The position numbers and the translations under genes are program-made. A DNA stretch of 64,000 bases, from assembly GCA_023402015.1 (NCBI GenBank), contig JAEXCU010000001.1, positions 62,001 through 126,000 of the forward strand, read 5' to 3'. Every line of letters starts with the position of its first letter. Positions within the stretch are counted from its first letter, which is position 1. The notes under the pieces are model-generated. The model saw only the letters and a list, made by a program, of their open reading frames with translations. It did no database searches and was not told where the DNA came from. Positions 7,927 through 17,636 of the stretch are shown in pieces. The stretch is from Pseudomonadota bacterium (GTDB taxonomy: Bacteria > Pseudomonadota > Alphaproteobacteria > Rs-D84).

Positions 7927-10341
7927 ATGAACGGCTTTTTTGAATATTTTGCAGGCAGTGGTTTTCCAATAACATTGGTCATTTTGGCAATGGCCGTGGT
8001 TTTTATTTTTGTTGTTTTGATGATTTATATCCCGGTATTAACACGCCGTATTTTTCCAAAATTTGGATACAAGCGTTATTCCCAATATATTCCGTTTCAA
8101 ACGGTTTATAATGATAATTCCATTGGCCTGACCGATGGCAGTTTGGTGCGAGTTTACAGTGTCGCCGGTGTTCAAACCAGTATGCAGGACGGCCCCACCC
8201 GCGAAAAGTTCTTGGATTTGCGGACACAATTATTTAATCAAATTCGGGACCCGAATGTGGTGCTGCGTTTCTTTATGACCCGTGATGCGGCGGACGAAAA
8301 TACAGATTATGAATTTGACCAACCGGTTTTACAGGCAATTTACGATAAATGGAAATCCCAGGGTTTGCGCATATTTTTAAATAATTATTATATTGTTTTA
8401 ACCGTATCTGGGGGTGGGGCGCGCGATAAATTAAATCAATACGGCAACTATATTGAATCCATCCTGGCCGCGTATCAACCGCGCGTTTTGCGCAATGACA
8501 GTCCGAACAACATGGCGAAATTCTTTGGTCGGATTTTATCGCCCATTACAAAACCAGCGCCAATTGTTTGCGATTCAAAAATTGCCCAATTGGCAACGGT
8601 TGATGATGTTGATTTTATGAAAAATGGATTGGTGCGTTATACATCCGGGGCCGATCAATCATTCGCGGCATTGGTATCATTTAAAATGTCGCCAGATTAT
8701 TTGGATGAAGATTTCTTTAATGCGATTTCCACCATTCAAACAGAAATGATTTGCATGAACGCATTTCGCATAATGGGCGCGGCCGACGTTGAAATGGTCA
8801 TACGCCAGCGCCAGGCAACCGCCGAGGAAAACGCAACATCAACCGAAGAACAAATTTCTGCGGCGCAAAGTGCCATGGACGAAAATGTATCTGGGAATCA
8901 AAGTTTGGTAAATTATTACCCATTATTTATTCTGTTTGGCGCCAGTGAAGATGAATTGGAAAAATATGTTGCGGAATTCAAAAAGATTGCCGCATCATAT
9001 GGTGTATCCCCAATTGTTGAAAATTTTGCGTCCAAGGTTTCTTGGTTTTCACAAATACCGGGATTTGACGTTTTTCCACGCAGTTTTAAAATGCTGTCGC
9101 GTACCGCCGCAATCAGTATTCCGATGTCCAGCACGCCGCGTGGCATCACAAATTCCGACTGGGGCCCGGGACCATTGGTCGTATTTCCAACCGCCCAGGG
9201 AACACCGTACCAGTTTCAATTCCATGTATCTGATAAACCGGCGGCCGTGGGACATACGTTAACAATTGGACCAACCGGTGGTGGTAAAACCACATTGTTC
9301 AGTTTCCTGATTGCGCAATCTTTGCGTCATCCGAAATTAAAGGCATTCTTTTTTGACCGCAACAAAGGTGCGGAAATATTCACCCTGGCGGTGGGTGGAA
9401 AATACATCACCATGCAGGGCAAAGAAAAAGACCCGTTGGCGGCCACATTCCAAACACATCTGAATCCATTAAAAATGTCTGATACGGCGTCCAACCGCGC
9501 ATTTTTGCGCAGGTGGTTTGCAATGATAACGGGGCAATCAGACCCATTTTCCATGGATGAAATCGCGCGCGCGGTATCGGTTAATTACGATTATCTGCCG
9601 GAAAAAGACAGATTGTTGAAAAATTTATGGGAAAGTTGTTTTTCTTCTGCGGGCAATATGCGACCGGCATTAAAAAAATGGGTTGATCCGTTGCAGTATG
9701 GCGACATATTCAATGAAACGTCCGATACGTTGGATTTACAGGCCAGATTGACCACATTTGATTTTACAGAAATTCTGCAAGATGAAGTTCTGGCCCCGGC
9801 CGTTATTTCATATATTTTGCACAGAATTAACACAACAACCGTATCGGGTGGGAATCCGTCGCTGATTATGATTGACGAAACGGCGCCAATGTTGGAAAAC
9901 AAAATGTTTCGCGACAATTTTATAACCGGTCTGCAAGAAGGACGTAAAAACCGCCAGGCATACATGGTTGCATTCCAGCGTGCAAATGTTTTGGATAAAT
10001 TGGGTATTGGCGATGTTGTCCGCGGCCAGGCCCAAACGGTTCTGTTTTTCCGCAATCCGGCGGCGGATGCCAACGATTATGCGCATTGGAATTTAAATCC
10101 GTTGGAAATGGCATTTATTCAGGGCAAGGCATATCCGAACCTGAAACGCGCGGTATTGTTATCGCGGCCTGTTAATGGTGAATCTGTTATTTTAAATACG
10201 GAATTGGGTGGATTGGGTAATTTGTTGCATTTGTTTGAATCTGGCCGTTCGTCTGTTTTATTGGCCGAAGAATTATATAAACAATATGGCACCAGTTTTG
10301 TTTCAGAATACCTGAAAAAAACCAGTTCAAATAAAATATAA
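7927..10341 (+). CDS. virB4: VirB4-family ATPase of a type IV secretion system
   Basis: 804 residues. The Walker A motif GPTGGGKTT is at 448-456. Walker B is SLIMIDETAPM, with Asp650 and Glu651. The CagE/TrbE/VirB N-terminal domain precedes the ATPase. An unusual N-terminal hydrophobic stretch (about 15-40) would anchor this protein in the membrane; classic VirB4 is more peripheral. VirB4 powers assembly or substrate transfer in type IV secretion. Only virB3, virB4 and one extra gene occur here; other virB genes must lie elsewhere, as in dispersed rickettsial T4SS loci. Confidence 0.92.
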   Translation: MNGFFEYFAGSGFPITLVILAMAVVFIFVVLMIYIPVLTRRIFPKFGYKRYSQYIPFQTVYNDNSIGLTDGSLVRVYSVAGVQTSMQDGPTREKFLDLRTQLFNQIRDPNVVLRFFMTRDAADENTDYEFDQPVLQAIYDKWKSQGLRIFLNNYYIVLTVSGGGARDKLNQYGNYIESILAAYQPRVLRNDSPNNMAKFFGRILSPITKPAPIVCDSKIAQLATVDDVDFMKNGLVRYTSGADQSFAALVSFKMSPDYLDEDFFNAISTIQTEMICMNAFRIMGAADVEMVIRQRQATAEENATSTEEQISAAQSAMDENVSGNQSLVNYYPLFILFGASEDELEKYVAEFKKIAASYGVSPIVENFASKVSWFSQIPGFDVFPRSFKMLSRTAAISIPMSSTPRGITNSDWGPGPLVVFPTAQGTPYQFQFHVSDKPAAVGHTLTIGPTGGGKTTLFSFLIAQSLRHPKLKAFFFDRNKGAEIFTLAVGGKYITMQGKEKDPLAATFQTHLNPLKMSDTASNRAFLRRWFAMITGQSDPFSMDEIARAVSVNYDYLPEKDRLLKNLWESCFSSAGNMRPALKKWVDPLQYGDIFNETSDTLDLQARLTTFDFTEILQDEVLAPAVISYILHRINTTTVSGGNPSLIMIDETAPMLENKMFRDNFITGLQEGRKNRQAYMVAFQRANVLDKLGIGDVVRGQAQTVLFFRNPAADANDYAHWNLNPLEMAFIQGKAYPNLKRAVLLSRPVNGESVILNTELGGLGNLLHLFESGRSSVLLAEELYKQYGTSFVSEYLKKTSSNKI

Positions 10342-10343
10342 AT

Positions 10344-10967
10344 ATGGTGTTATATAAAAGCCTGATTTTTATTTTATGTTTTTTTTGTATTGCGCCTGCG
10401 CGCGCGGTGGACGATTGCCTGGCGTACAAATTAAATCCGGCCGTATTTATTGAAACACCTGCCTGGACCAAAGAGGTTGTTCAGCCGTTAAAAGAAATGG
10501 ATTTATTTCATGGAAATGTCATTGCAACAATGACGGATAATTACGATATTGTTGCAGACATTACATCCATCGAGGATGGATTTTGCGTTGCAATAAAATC
10601 TGTAAATGCAGTTGTTGGATACAGTAATTTTTTGGTTCAGATTGATATCAGAAATGCGCCCGAGACTTGTTCATACAATGCAATTTTGACGCACGAAGAT
10701 GAACATATCAGGGCATATTTATCTGTAATTGATGATAATGTGGCAGAACTGCAAAAATCAATTTATAATGCGGCCGATTCCATTATGCCGATATTTGTAC
10801 AAAACCAATCAGACATAGACGCCGCGGTGGATGAATTAAACAATGAATTGCAATCGCATCCGGATTTAGTTTTAATAAAACAGAAAATCAAGGCTGCCGA
10901 GGAAATCAGAAATAAACGCGTTGACCAAAATGATACCGGCGAATCTTTGAAAAAGTGTTTTGAATAA
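10344..10967 (+). CDS. Periplasmic HExxH putative metalloprotein
   Basis: 207 residues with a clear signal peptide (residues 1-21, cleavage after APARA). His117-Glu118-Asp-Glu-His121 forms an HExxH zinc-protease motif followed by Tyr125, in a context (TCSYNAILTHEDEHIRAYLSVI) that resembles secreted DUF922-like predicted proteases. Cys25, Cys81, Cys109 and Cys205 may form disulfides. The C-terminal third is helical. It starts 2 nt after virB4, so it is almost surely co-expressed with the T4SS genes and could trim the cell wall or process a T4SS component. Function is inferred from motif and position only. Confidence 0.6.
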   Translation: MVLYKSLIFILCFFCIAPARAVDDCLAYKLNPAVFIETPAWTKEVVQPLKEMDLFHGNVIATMTDNYDIVADITSIEDGFCVAIKSVNAVVGYSNFLVQIDIRNAPETCSYNAILTHEDEHIRAYLSVIDDNVAELQKSIYNAADSIMPIFVQNQSDIDAAVDELNNELQSHPDLVLIKQKIKAAEEIRNKRVDQNDTGESLKKCFE

Positions 10968-10968
10968 T

Positions 10969-10993
10969 ATGCCGGCATTTGCCGGTATTTTTA
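10969..10993. terminator. Bidirectional terminator
   Basis: CCGGCATTTGCCGG hairpin with T-rich flanks, between the convergent HExxH gene and the radical SAM gene. Confidence 0.75.
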
Positions 10994-11980
10994 ATAACGC
11001 ATATTTTGTTCCATTACATATTTTTGATATGCCAATTGGAACAATTGTTTTTTTAATTTATCAATTGCGATGATTTTCCCACGATTGTTTTTATAAGGAA
11101 CAGATATTCCCCCGTCATTTCCGCATGCGAACAATTGAACCCGGCCAGATGCGTGGTCAAACATAATTGCGCAATTACTGCGATTATTTATAATACGGGA
11201 TAAAGACGGCGTGGGAATTGTTGCAACTGTATTCTTGGCACGGCCCGCGTTTTCAATCCCACTGTATGGCCGCCAAAACATAAATTTTTCATTACGTCCC
11301 GATTTTTCAAAGAACCATAAATTATACTGCGAATTATCAATTTTTTCATTTGTAATCGGATTAATCGCAGGGTGTTTGAAATCAACCGCAATATTATATT
11401 TTCTTTTTAAATCAACCATTGCGTTTGTCATGCGTTCCAGGTCGTCATAAAACATATGAACACATGCGTTGGGCGACAGGTTGTCGTTTGTGCAATACCA
11501 TTTCAGAAATTCCACCGTTGTATCATTTGCGTTTTTATGAAATTTGTCTAATGAAATATGATATGCGCAAAATATGCGGGGATATTTAACAAAGAATTGT
11601 TCCAAATCGTTAAAAATTTTATCCGAATTATCCCCCAATGTCCAACCACAATTTGTTTTTAATTCCACAGAATATCCCGACGCCGCACATGTCTTTAACA
11701 GTTTCGGAATATAAAAAGGCGATTTTAATTTATACGCAGTCATTGGTTCGCCGCCGGTAATTGTTGCGACGCGCATGCTGTTGCGAATTGTTTTAAATTG
11801 TCCCAATATTTCTGATATATCGTCTGTTGGCATGAAATCGGGGCGTTCATCCGGGCCCGAACATTCACAGCAATGCGCACAGCGGTAATCACAAACATTT
11901 GTAATTTTTAAAATTGGTGCCCACGGAAAATTGTTTTCCAGATGATGCATAAACTGGTCGTGCGTAAAAAATGGGTTCAT
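10991..11980 (-). CDS. Radical SAM protein, orphan
   Basis: 329 residues with the Fe4-S4 binding CxxxCxxC at Cys30, Cys34, Cys37 (NVCDYRCAHC), followed by extra Cys at 38 and 40. TITGGEP is the SAM-binding GGE motif. The C-terminal region has Cys in SNCAIMFD and FACGNDGG but no full SPASM array. It sits alone between two terminated units, with no RiPP precursor or obvious substrate gene beside it. The reaction is unknown; it belongs with peptide- or sugar-modifying radical SAM enzymes at most by general resemblance. Confidence 0.75.
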   Translation of the reverse strand: MNPFFTHDQFMHHLENNFPWAPILKITNVCDYRCAHCCECSGPDERPDFMPTDDISEILGQFKTIRNSMRVATITGGEPMTAYKLKSPFYIPKLLKTCAASGYSVELKTNCGWTLGDNSDKIFNDLEQFFVKYPRIFCAYHISLDKFHKNANDTTVEFLKWYCTNDNLSPNACVHMFYDDLERMTNAMVDLKRKYNIAVDFKHPAINPITNEKIDNSQYNLWFFEKSGRNEKFMFWRPYSGIENAGRAKNTVATIPTPSLSRIINNRSNCAIMFDHASGRVQLFACGNDGGISVPYKNNRGKIIAIDKLKKQLFQLAYQKYVMEQNMRY

Positions 11981-12034
11981 AATATATTACCTTTTATCCC
12001 ATGTAATATATACCAATATTAAAATTTGTCAATT

Positions 12035-13651
12035 TTATTTGTCATCAGAATTTAATTGGTAATAGTATTCCAATGCATCGTGTGAATATTCATCTATTCG
12101 TCCGTCGGGCAGTGTCAGCATCCGTGTAATGCCAATTTGTTCAACGAATTGTGGATTATGACTGACCACAATAATTGTGCCGGTGTAATCCCGAAAATTG
12201 TCGCCAATAATCGCCTGGGTTTCCGGGTCCAGATGATTTGTCGGTTCATCCAATATCAGCATGTTTGCCCGTTTTAATAACATTTTGCACAATGCAACAC
12301 GTGCACGTTCGCCGGGTGATAATACAGAAATCCGTTTAAATACATCTGTGTCGTAAAACAAAAAATTCCCCAGTATCGCACGTAATTGTTGGTCTGTGTA
12401 TTCAGGATGTGCGACATTTTCCATAATTGTTTTTTCAGTATTTAATAATTCCAATTCCTGGGCATAATATGCGATTTCTGTTTTTGGATTTATGTTTATT
12501 TCGCCGCGTTCAGGTGTCAACAACCCCATTATTAATTTCAGCAATGTTGATTTCCCTGCGCCGTTTTGACCCACAATTAAAAAACGTTCCCCACCACTGA
12601 TATAAAATGACATTTTACGATACAGCAATCGCGCACCGGGAAACCGAAACCATAAATCTGCAATGTTTAACGGATGTTTTGGCGTTGGGGTGCGTGGGGA
12701 TAAATCCATTTTAATTTTTTTGTATGTTTGTTCGCGCTGAATCCGATTTTCCAAAATCTTTTTTAATTGTATTTCACGGGTGTGCCCGACGCGCTTGATA
12801 GTGTGGTTTGTGGGACTGGCGGCTTTGGCACGGTTTATAAATGCATTTAATTCTGTTATTTGTCGCGTCTGGGCCGCAAATTCATTGGCACGTTTATGCG
12901 CGATTTGTGCGTATTTGTTTTTATAGTCGTCATAGTTTCCGGAAAATACACTGATTTTATGTGTGATTTTATCAATCAGCATAACTTTATTCACAATTTT
13001 ATTTAAAAAATCAGAATCATGACTGATGATTAAAACCATACCTTTGTATTTTTTCAGGTAATTCATAACGTATTCTTTGGTCGTTATGTCCAAATGATTT
13101 GTTGGCTCGTCCAATAATAAAATTTCCGCCATGGAATATAACAGGCGTGCAAATGCAACCTTGGATTTTTGCCCACCCGATAGATTCTTTAATTGCATAT
13201 CCAGCATGTCAGAATCAATACCCATATTTGTGATTATTTCCAATAATGCGTCTTCGGCAGTATAGCATTCATAGTATTCCAGTCTTTCTTGAACGGCGGA
13301 TATTTGTGCCATTATGTCTGCATCATCCGGTGTCATGGCCAAACGATGATACAGTTCATTTAATTCAGATTGCAATTTTGCAATTGGTCGCCCGGTCAAC
13401 AAGAAATCCCATACCGTGATTTCTGGTTCGGTTATAACAATTTGTTGGGGTAAATATCCCAAGTTTGCGCCACCGGTTTCTATGCGACCGGCATCGGGTT
13501 GAATTTGGCCCGTCATCAGGCGGAACAGTGTTGTTTTACCGGCGCCATTAACACCGACAATACCAACCTTGTCCCGCGGGGACAGACTGAATTCCGCGTT
13601 TTCATATATAACCGTTGTTCCAAAAGATAAAGACAGATTTTCTGCGCGCAT
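12035..13651 (-). CDS. ABC-F family ATPase (ribosome-associated, YbiT/Uup/EttA-like)
   Basis: 538 residues with two ABC domains and no membrane segment. The first Walker A is GVNGAGKT (33-40), signature LSGGQKSKVAFARLL, Walker B LLLDEPTNHLD. The second domain has GQNGAGKST, signature LSPGERARVALCKML and LILDEPTNHLD. The linker between them is rich in Lys and Arg, as in ABC-F proteins that bind the ribosomal E site. Likely a translation factor; possible antibiotic protection cannot be judged. Single-gene unit read leftward. Confidence 0.88.
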   Translation of the reverse strand: MRAENLSLSFGTTVIYENAEFSLSPRDKVGIVGVNGAGKTTLFRLMTGQIQPDAGRIETGGANLGYLPQQIVITEPEITVWDFLLTGRPIAKLQSELNELYHRLAMTPDDADIMAQISAVQERLEYYECYTAEDALLEIITNMGIDSDMLDMQLKNLSGGQKSKVAFARLLYSMAEILLLDEPTNHLDITTKEYVMNYLKKYKGMVLIISHDSDFLNKIVNKVMLIDKITHKISVFSGNYDDYKNKYAQIAHKRANEFAAQTRQITELNAFINRAKAASPTNHTIKRVGHTREIQLKKILENRIQREQTYKKIKMDLSPRTPTPKHPLNIADLWFRFPGARLLYRKMSFYISGGERFLIVGQNGAGKSTLLKLIMGLLTPERGEININPKTEIAYYAQELELLNTEKTIMENVAHPEYTDQQLRAILGNFLFYDTDVFKRISVLSPGERARVALCKMLLKRANMLILDEPTNHLDPETQAIIGDNFRDYTGTIIVVSHNPQFVEQIGITRMLTLPDGRIDEYSHDALEYYYQLNSDDK

Positions 13652-13713
13652 AATAAAAAATATTATGCGGGTTTAGATATTAATCGCAAGTTAAAAAATC
13701 ATACACAATTTTG

Positions 13714-13747
13714 TAAAAAATCCGGCAATCTGAAAAGATTTGCCGGA
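13714..13747 (-). terminator. Terminator downstream of gadB
   Basis: On the minus strand TCCGGCAAATC pairs with GATTGCCGGA and is followed by TTTTTT. A second hairpin (CCCCGTAAAA/TTTTACGGGG, 13788-13816) lies between it and the gadB stop. Confidence 0.7.
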
Positions 13748-13828
13748 CGAACAATCGGAAACCTTGAAAATTGAAAAACCGGTCTTTCCCCGTAAAAGCA
13801 GCGGCGTTTTACGGGGATATTTTTATGT

Positions 13829-15208
13829 TTACTTTGCGTGGTTAAAGCTGCCCTTGGTCAAAGGCTTTTCCACAGGATGTTCTGCAAAGAATTGCAACGC
13901 GCGATTTATATCGGCCAGATATAAATCGGCCAAATCTTTGGAAAATCCATGTTTTACCAATACGCGCATAACAACAACGTTTTGGGCGTTTGCGGGCATT
14001 GAATACGCCGGTGATAACCAACCATTTGTACGCAGACGGTCCGCCAAATCGTATAATGTAAAGTTAACTTTGGCGTTTGGTTTTAACCGCCATGTCAGGG
14101 CCGGAATACCGTCTGTGCCATCGGCAACCAGGTCAAAGATTTTCATTTTGTTTATTTCTTTGGCCATGTATTTGGTCGTATCATAACATGCGTCCTGGAT
14201 ACGTTTGTATCCTTCGTGGCCCAAACGCAACAGGTTGTAATATTGGCAAATGATTTGTCCCGCCGGGCGTGAAAAATTCAATGCAAACGTCGGCATATTT
14301 CCACCCAGATAGTTTACCCAGAATATCAGGTTATCTGGCAAATCTTCTTTGGTGCGCCATACAACCCAACCAACGCCCAATGGTGATAAACCAAATTTAT
14401 GACCCGATGAATTAATGGACTTTACACGTGGAATGCGAAAATCCCATTTTAAATTCGGCTGGCAGAATGGCGCCAAAAATCCACCACTGGCCGCGTCAAC
14501 GTGAATTGGAATATCTATGCCGGTTTTCTTTTGATAATCGTCCAGGGCCTTGGCAATCGCCTCTACTGGTTCATAACGGCCGGTGTATGTGATACCCAAT
14601 GTTGGAACAACGGCGATTGTATTTTCGTCTATGTATTTCAACATTTCTTCGGGGGTCATCATTAATCTGTCATCGGTCAATGGAACTTCGCGCATTTCAA
14701 TGTCCCAATAATTGCAGAATTTATGCCAGCAAATCTGAACCGGACCACATACCAGGTTTGGTTTGCCCTTTTTATTCTTGGCCTGCCATTTGCGCAACAG
14801 GGCCAGACCGCCCAACATGGCGGCCTCAGACGAACCAATGGTGGATGTACCCATTGTTGTTCTGGGTTGTGGGCTGTGCCACATATCGGCAATCATTGCA
14901 ATGCATCGTCTTTCAATTTCTGCCGTTTGTGGATATTCGTCTTTATCAATCATATTTTTGGTGATTGCGGCGTTCATTAATTCGTGCTGGTATTCATCCA
15001 GATATGTTTGACAGAATGTTGCCAGGTTTTGACGCGCATTACCGTCCATCATTAATTCATCTTTGACTGCCTGAAAAATGCGGTCTGGGTTTTGTTCATC
15101 CCGTGGCATTTTAAAGTCTGGCAATACATATGCCAGTTCGTGTGATGCATAAATATCGTCATCATCAATATCACGAACTTGTTTTGGTGTGTCAGTCGTT
15201 TTTTTCAT
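13829..15208 (-). CDS. gadB: Glutamate decarboxylase
   Basis: PLP enzyme converting glutamate to GABA and CO2 while consuming a proton, a common acid-resistance route. The start is placed at ATG 15208 because AAAGGAGAAAGAA lies directly before it; upstream in-frame starts lack such a site. That gives 459 residues, against about 466 for E. coli GadB. The PLP Lys is Lys271 in [15 protein letters not shown] (236-243) holds the ring-stacking Asp. The gadC antiporter is not adjacent. Probably regulated at the 16-bp palindrome about 205 bp upstream. Confidence 0.95.
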   Translation of the reverse strand: MKKTTDTPKQVRDIDDDDIYASHELAYVLPDFKMPRDEQNPDRIFQAVKDELMMDGNARQNLATFCQTYLDEYQHELMNAAITKNMIDKDEYPQTAEIERRCIAMIADMWHSPQPRTTMGTSTIGSSEAAMLGGLALLRKWQAKNKKGKPNLVCGPVQICWHKFCNYWDIEMREVPLTDDRLMMTPEEMLKYIDENTIAVVPTLGITYTGRYEPVEAIAKALDDYQKKTGIDIPIHVDAASGGFLAPFCQPNLKWDFRIPRVKSINSSGHKFGLSPLGVGWVVWRTKEDLPDNLIFWVNYLGGNMPTFALNFSRPAGQIICQYYNLLRLGHEGYKRIQDACYDTTKYMAKEINKMKIFDLVADGTDGIPALTWRLKPNAKVNFTLYDLADRLRTNGWLSPAYSMPANAQNVVVMRVLVKHGFSKDLADLYLADINRALQFFAEHPVEKPLTKGSFNHAK

Positions 15209-15414
15209 TTCTTTCTCCTTTATAAGAAATTCTATGTATTCAGAAATATGCATCCGCGGCAAGACTTTGAACCACGACCAATATCTTGCGCGGTTAAAAT
15301 AGAACAGAATAAACGCCATCGCCCAGGGCGCTTTTATGACAAATATTCTTCCCCTCTTTTATCTCAGATTTCGGGGTAAATTTGTATAGGTATGAAATCG
15401 GGAAAGATAATATA

Positions 15415-15430
15415 TAGGATATATATCCTA
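15415..15430. promoter_or_regulatory. Perfect 16-bp palindrome, candidate operator
   Basis: TAGGATATATATCCTA is its own reverse complement. It lies in AT-rich DNA upstream of gadB, where a minus-strand -10 could overlap (TATATT on its downstream side). Likely bound by a dimeric regulator. Confidence 0.5.
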
Positions 15431-15551
15431 AGATTTATTTTTTATCACATGATACTTTTGCAGCTGCACAAAATGGGAATAATTATTAAAATTCAACTGG
15501 TGGATGAATATTTGTGGGAAATTTATGTATTTTTAGTGATTTTTGATAGGT

Positions 15552-15582
15552 TGTAAATAAAAATCCCCAGGAAGCCTGGGGG
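15552..15582 (-). terminator. Terminator of tRNA-fMet
   Basis: CCCCAGG/CCTGGGG stem (15565-15581) followed on the minus strand by ATTTTTATTT. Confidence 0.8.
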
Positions 15583-15586
15583 AAAC

Positions 15587-15663
<77 letters not shown>

Positions 15664-15677
15664 ATGAGGTAAGGGGT

Positions 15678-15705
15678 ATTATATATTAATATGGGCATTT
15701 GTCAA
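15678..15705 (-). promoter_or_regulatory. Consensus promoter of tRNA-fMet
   Basis: Minus-strand TTGACA (15705-15700) and TATAAT (15683-15678) with 16-nt spacing: both hexamers perfect. Confidence 0.85.
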
Positions 15706-15808
15706 ATGAAAAACACGGATTCTTTAAATAATGCCGTTTTTATCAATATTTCATCAGATTTACAGGGCGGGTGGATTCGTGGCCCAGGAATTTAGACCTA
15801 TGTCTGTC

Positions 15809-15837
15809 TTGAAATATGATTATTTTATTGCTATCAT
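15809..15837 (+). promoter_or_regulatory. Promoter of the lipid A operon
   Basis: TTGAAA (15809-15814), 17-nt spacer, TATCAT (15832-15837). The start site near 15844 lies after the first in-frame ATG (15816), which supports ATG 15867 as the true start. Confidence 0.7.
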
Positions 15838-15866
15838 CCCAACGGATTTATGATAAAGAGTATATA

Positions 15867-16706
15867 ATGAATACAACATTTAGAAAAATATGGAAAGGTT
15901 TTTGGGAACCGATTTTACACCTGCCAATTATTCAATGGATTGTGGCCATTTTAATGGCAACAGCAATTTGGGGTGTATATTTTACCAGTCGTAAAAAAAT
16001 AACCAATTACGAAACGTTTAAAAAATATCGCAAAAAACCGGCGGTTTTTGTGTTTTGGCATGGGCGCAGTATGATGTTGTCCCCAATTATTTGCATTGGT
16101 GGTATGCGTGCGTATGCCGTGGCCAGTCGCCACAAAGACGGTCGCATGATGGCAAAATTGCAACGTTTATTCGGTTTAAAACCGATTTATGGCAGTACAT
16201 CTGACGGCGGTATATCTGTCTTGCGTCAGGGCGTTCGTATTTTACGCCAGGGCGACCATTCAATGTGTATTTCACCCGACGGGCCGGGCGGGCCGTCTTT
16301 GCGCGTTCAAGATGGTGCATTATATTTTGCAAAAATGACGGGTGCACCAATTATTCCGGTATGTTTTTCTGCGTCGCACGCATCGTTTCAAAAACGCTGG
16401 GACAGGTATTTGGTCGCATTACCTTTTTCAAAAATAACGTGTAAAGTTGGCATGCCGGTATTCATTGATGCCAAAAGCACGCCAGAGGAATTTGAAGCGG
16501 TACGTAAAAAAATAGAAGATTACATGGTTCGCCAGGTTCGTGAAATGGACGGTGAATTTAATCTGTTTCAGGTGGAACAGGATTTAACGGCCAGTGAATT
16601 CAAAAAGGCAATGCGCGCGGCCAAGGCCGAGAAAAAGGCCGGCAAAGCCGCAAAAAAAGATGCCAAAAAAGCGGCGCGCAAAACCAAAACGGAACACAAA
16701 AAATAA
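15867..16706 (+). CDS. DUF374 lysophospholipid acyltransferase-like protein
   Basis: 279 residues with one N-terminal membrane anchor (about 20-40). VFWHGRSMM (His65) and SPDGPGGPSLRVQDGAL are the DUF374 hallmarks, a branch of the LPLAT superfamily that acylates lipid A precursors in many proteobacteria. The last 35 residues form a Lys/Ala-rich low-complexity tail. It is the first gene of a unit with lpxK and lpxC, so acylation of a lipid A intermediate is likely. The start was chosen from promoter position and an AAAGAG site. Confidence 0.82.
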   Translation: MNTTFRKIWKGFWEPILHLPIIQWIVAILMATAIWGVYFTSRKKITNYETFKKYRKKPAVFVFWHGRSMMLSPIICIGGMRAYAVASRHKDGRMMAKLQRLFGLKPIYGSTSDGGISVLRQGVRILRQGDHSMCISPDGPGGPSLRVQDGALYFAKMTGAPIIPVCFSASHASFQKRWDRYLVALPFSKITCKVGMPVFIDAKSTPEEFEAVRKKIEDYMVRQVREMDGEFNLFQVEQDLTASEFKKAMRAAKAEKKAGKAAKKDAKKAARKTKTEHKK

Positions 16707-16721
16707 ACATACGGATTAAAT

Positions 16722-17636
16722 ATGAAAACGCCATGGTGGTTCCTGCACAAGACACCGATTTCATTTTTATTATTACCAATTTCTTGGGTTTATTATGGAT
16801 TGGGACGCGTTGTGTATGGTATCCGCAAAATTGGCGGGTACAAATCACGTCGCCTGGTAATCTGTGTTGGTAATATATTGGCGGGCGGTGTCGGAAAAAC
16901 ACCGATTGTTCGTCAAATTGCAACATATCTGGATGCACCGGTTGTCATGCGTGGGTACAAAAAAAGTGCCGCCACAGGCAATGCCGGGGACGAGGCAACA
17001 ATGCTGGCCCGCGGCGGATTACAGGTTCATACCGGCGACAGAAAATCCAATATAATTTTATTAAATGGCCAAACGAATGAAACAGGCCCAATTGTAATGG
17101 ATGACGGATTTCAAAATCCGCGCATTAAAAAAGATATTTCTGTTTTGGTTTTTGACCAAGGTTTGGGATATGGAAACGGATTTATGATACCGGCCGGTCC
17201 CCTGCGCGAGCCAAAACATGCCGCACGGCGCGCGGATGCAATAATTGTTATTCGCAATTCGCGCCCGCGGAAAAATTTTAAATTGCCGGATAATATACCT
17301 GTTTTTTATGCACAAAACCAAACTGTTTCCCCGTATGATGAAAATCAACAATTGGTTGCGTTTGCCGGCATTGGATACCCAAAGAAATTCTTTGGCGCAT
17401 TAAAAAACGTTGTCGCCAAAAAAAGTTTTGCCGACCATTATCAATATACTGATGCAGATATAAATAAACTGATTGCGTTGGCGAAACGCAAAAATGCAAA
17501 ACTGATAACCACAGAAAAAGATTGGGTCAGATTGCCCGATTACGCCCGGGATGAAATTAAATTTGCCCGTTTGGACACCGTGATTGATAATGCGTTCTTT
17601 ACCTGGTTGAAAGAGAGGATAAAATGCCAACATTAA
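16722..17636 (+). CDS. lpxK: Tetraacyldisaccharide 4'-kinase
   Basis: 304 residues. An N-terminal membrane-associated helix is followed by the P-loop AGGVGKTP (54-61). The DDGFQNP motif, characteristic of LpxK, lies in the centre, and GRxLPxG-like PAGPLREP follows. It phosphorylates the lipid A disaccharide at the 4' position at the inner membrane. It sits 15 nt after the acyltransferase gene and overlaps lpxC by 13 nt. Confidence 0.93.
   Translation: MKTPWWFLHKTPISFLLLPISWVYYGLGRVVYGIRKIGGYKSRRLVICVGNILAGGVGKTPIVRQIATYLDAPVVMRGYKKSAATGNAGDEATMLARGGLQVHTGDRKSNIILLNGQTNETGPIVMDDGFQNPRIKKDISVLVFDQGLGYGNGFMIPAGPLREPKHAARRADAIIVIRNSRPRKNFKLPDNIPVFYAQNQTVSPYDENQQLVAFAGIGYPKKFFGALKNVVAKKSFADHYQYTDADINKLIALAKRKNAKLITTEKDWVRLPDYARDEIKFARLDTVIDNAFFTWLKERIKCQH

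Larger units (their letters stand above)
15209..15586. other. Noncoding leader region of gadB
   Basis: No credible ORF. It holds the gadB ribosome site, a GCGCCC/GGGCG-type hairpin near 15320-15336, the perfect palindrome at 15415-15430, AT-rich sequence suited to a promoter, and the terminator of tRNA-fMet at its right end. Confidence 0.5.

Noticed and set aside
13740..14186. Plus-strand frame opposite the end of gadB
   Set aside because: Antisense of conserved gadB sequence and the terminator region; no ribosome site.
16600..16706. Lys/Ala-rich tail of the DUF374 protein as a separate gene or frameshift
   Set aside because: Continuous in frame with the enzyme and ending in a normal stop; low-complexity tails of this kind occur in basic C-termini.
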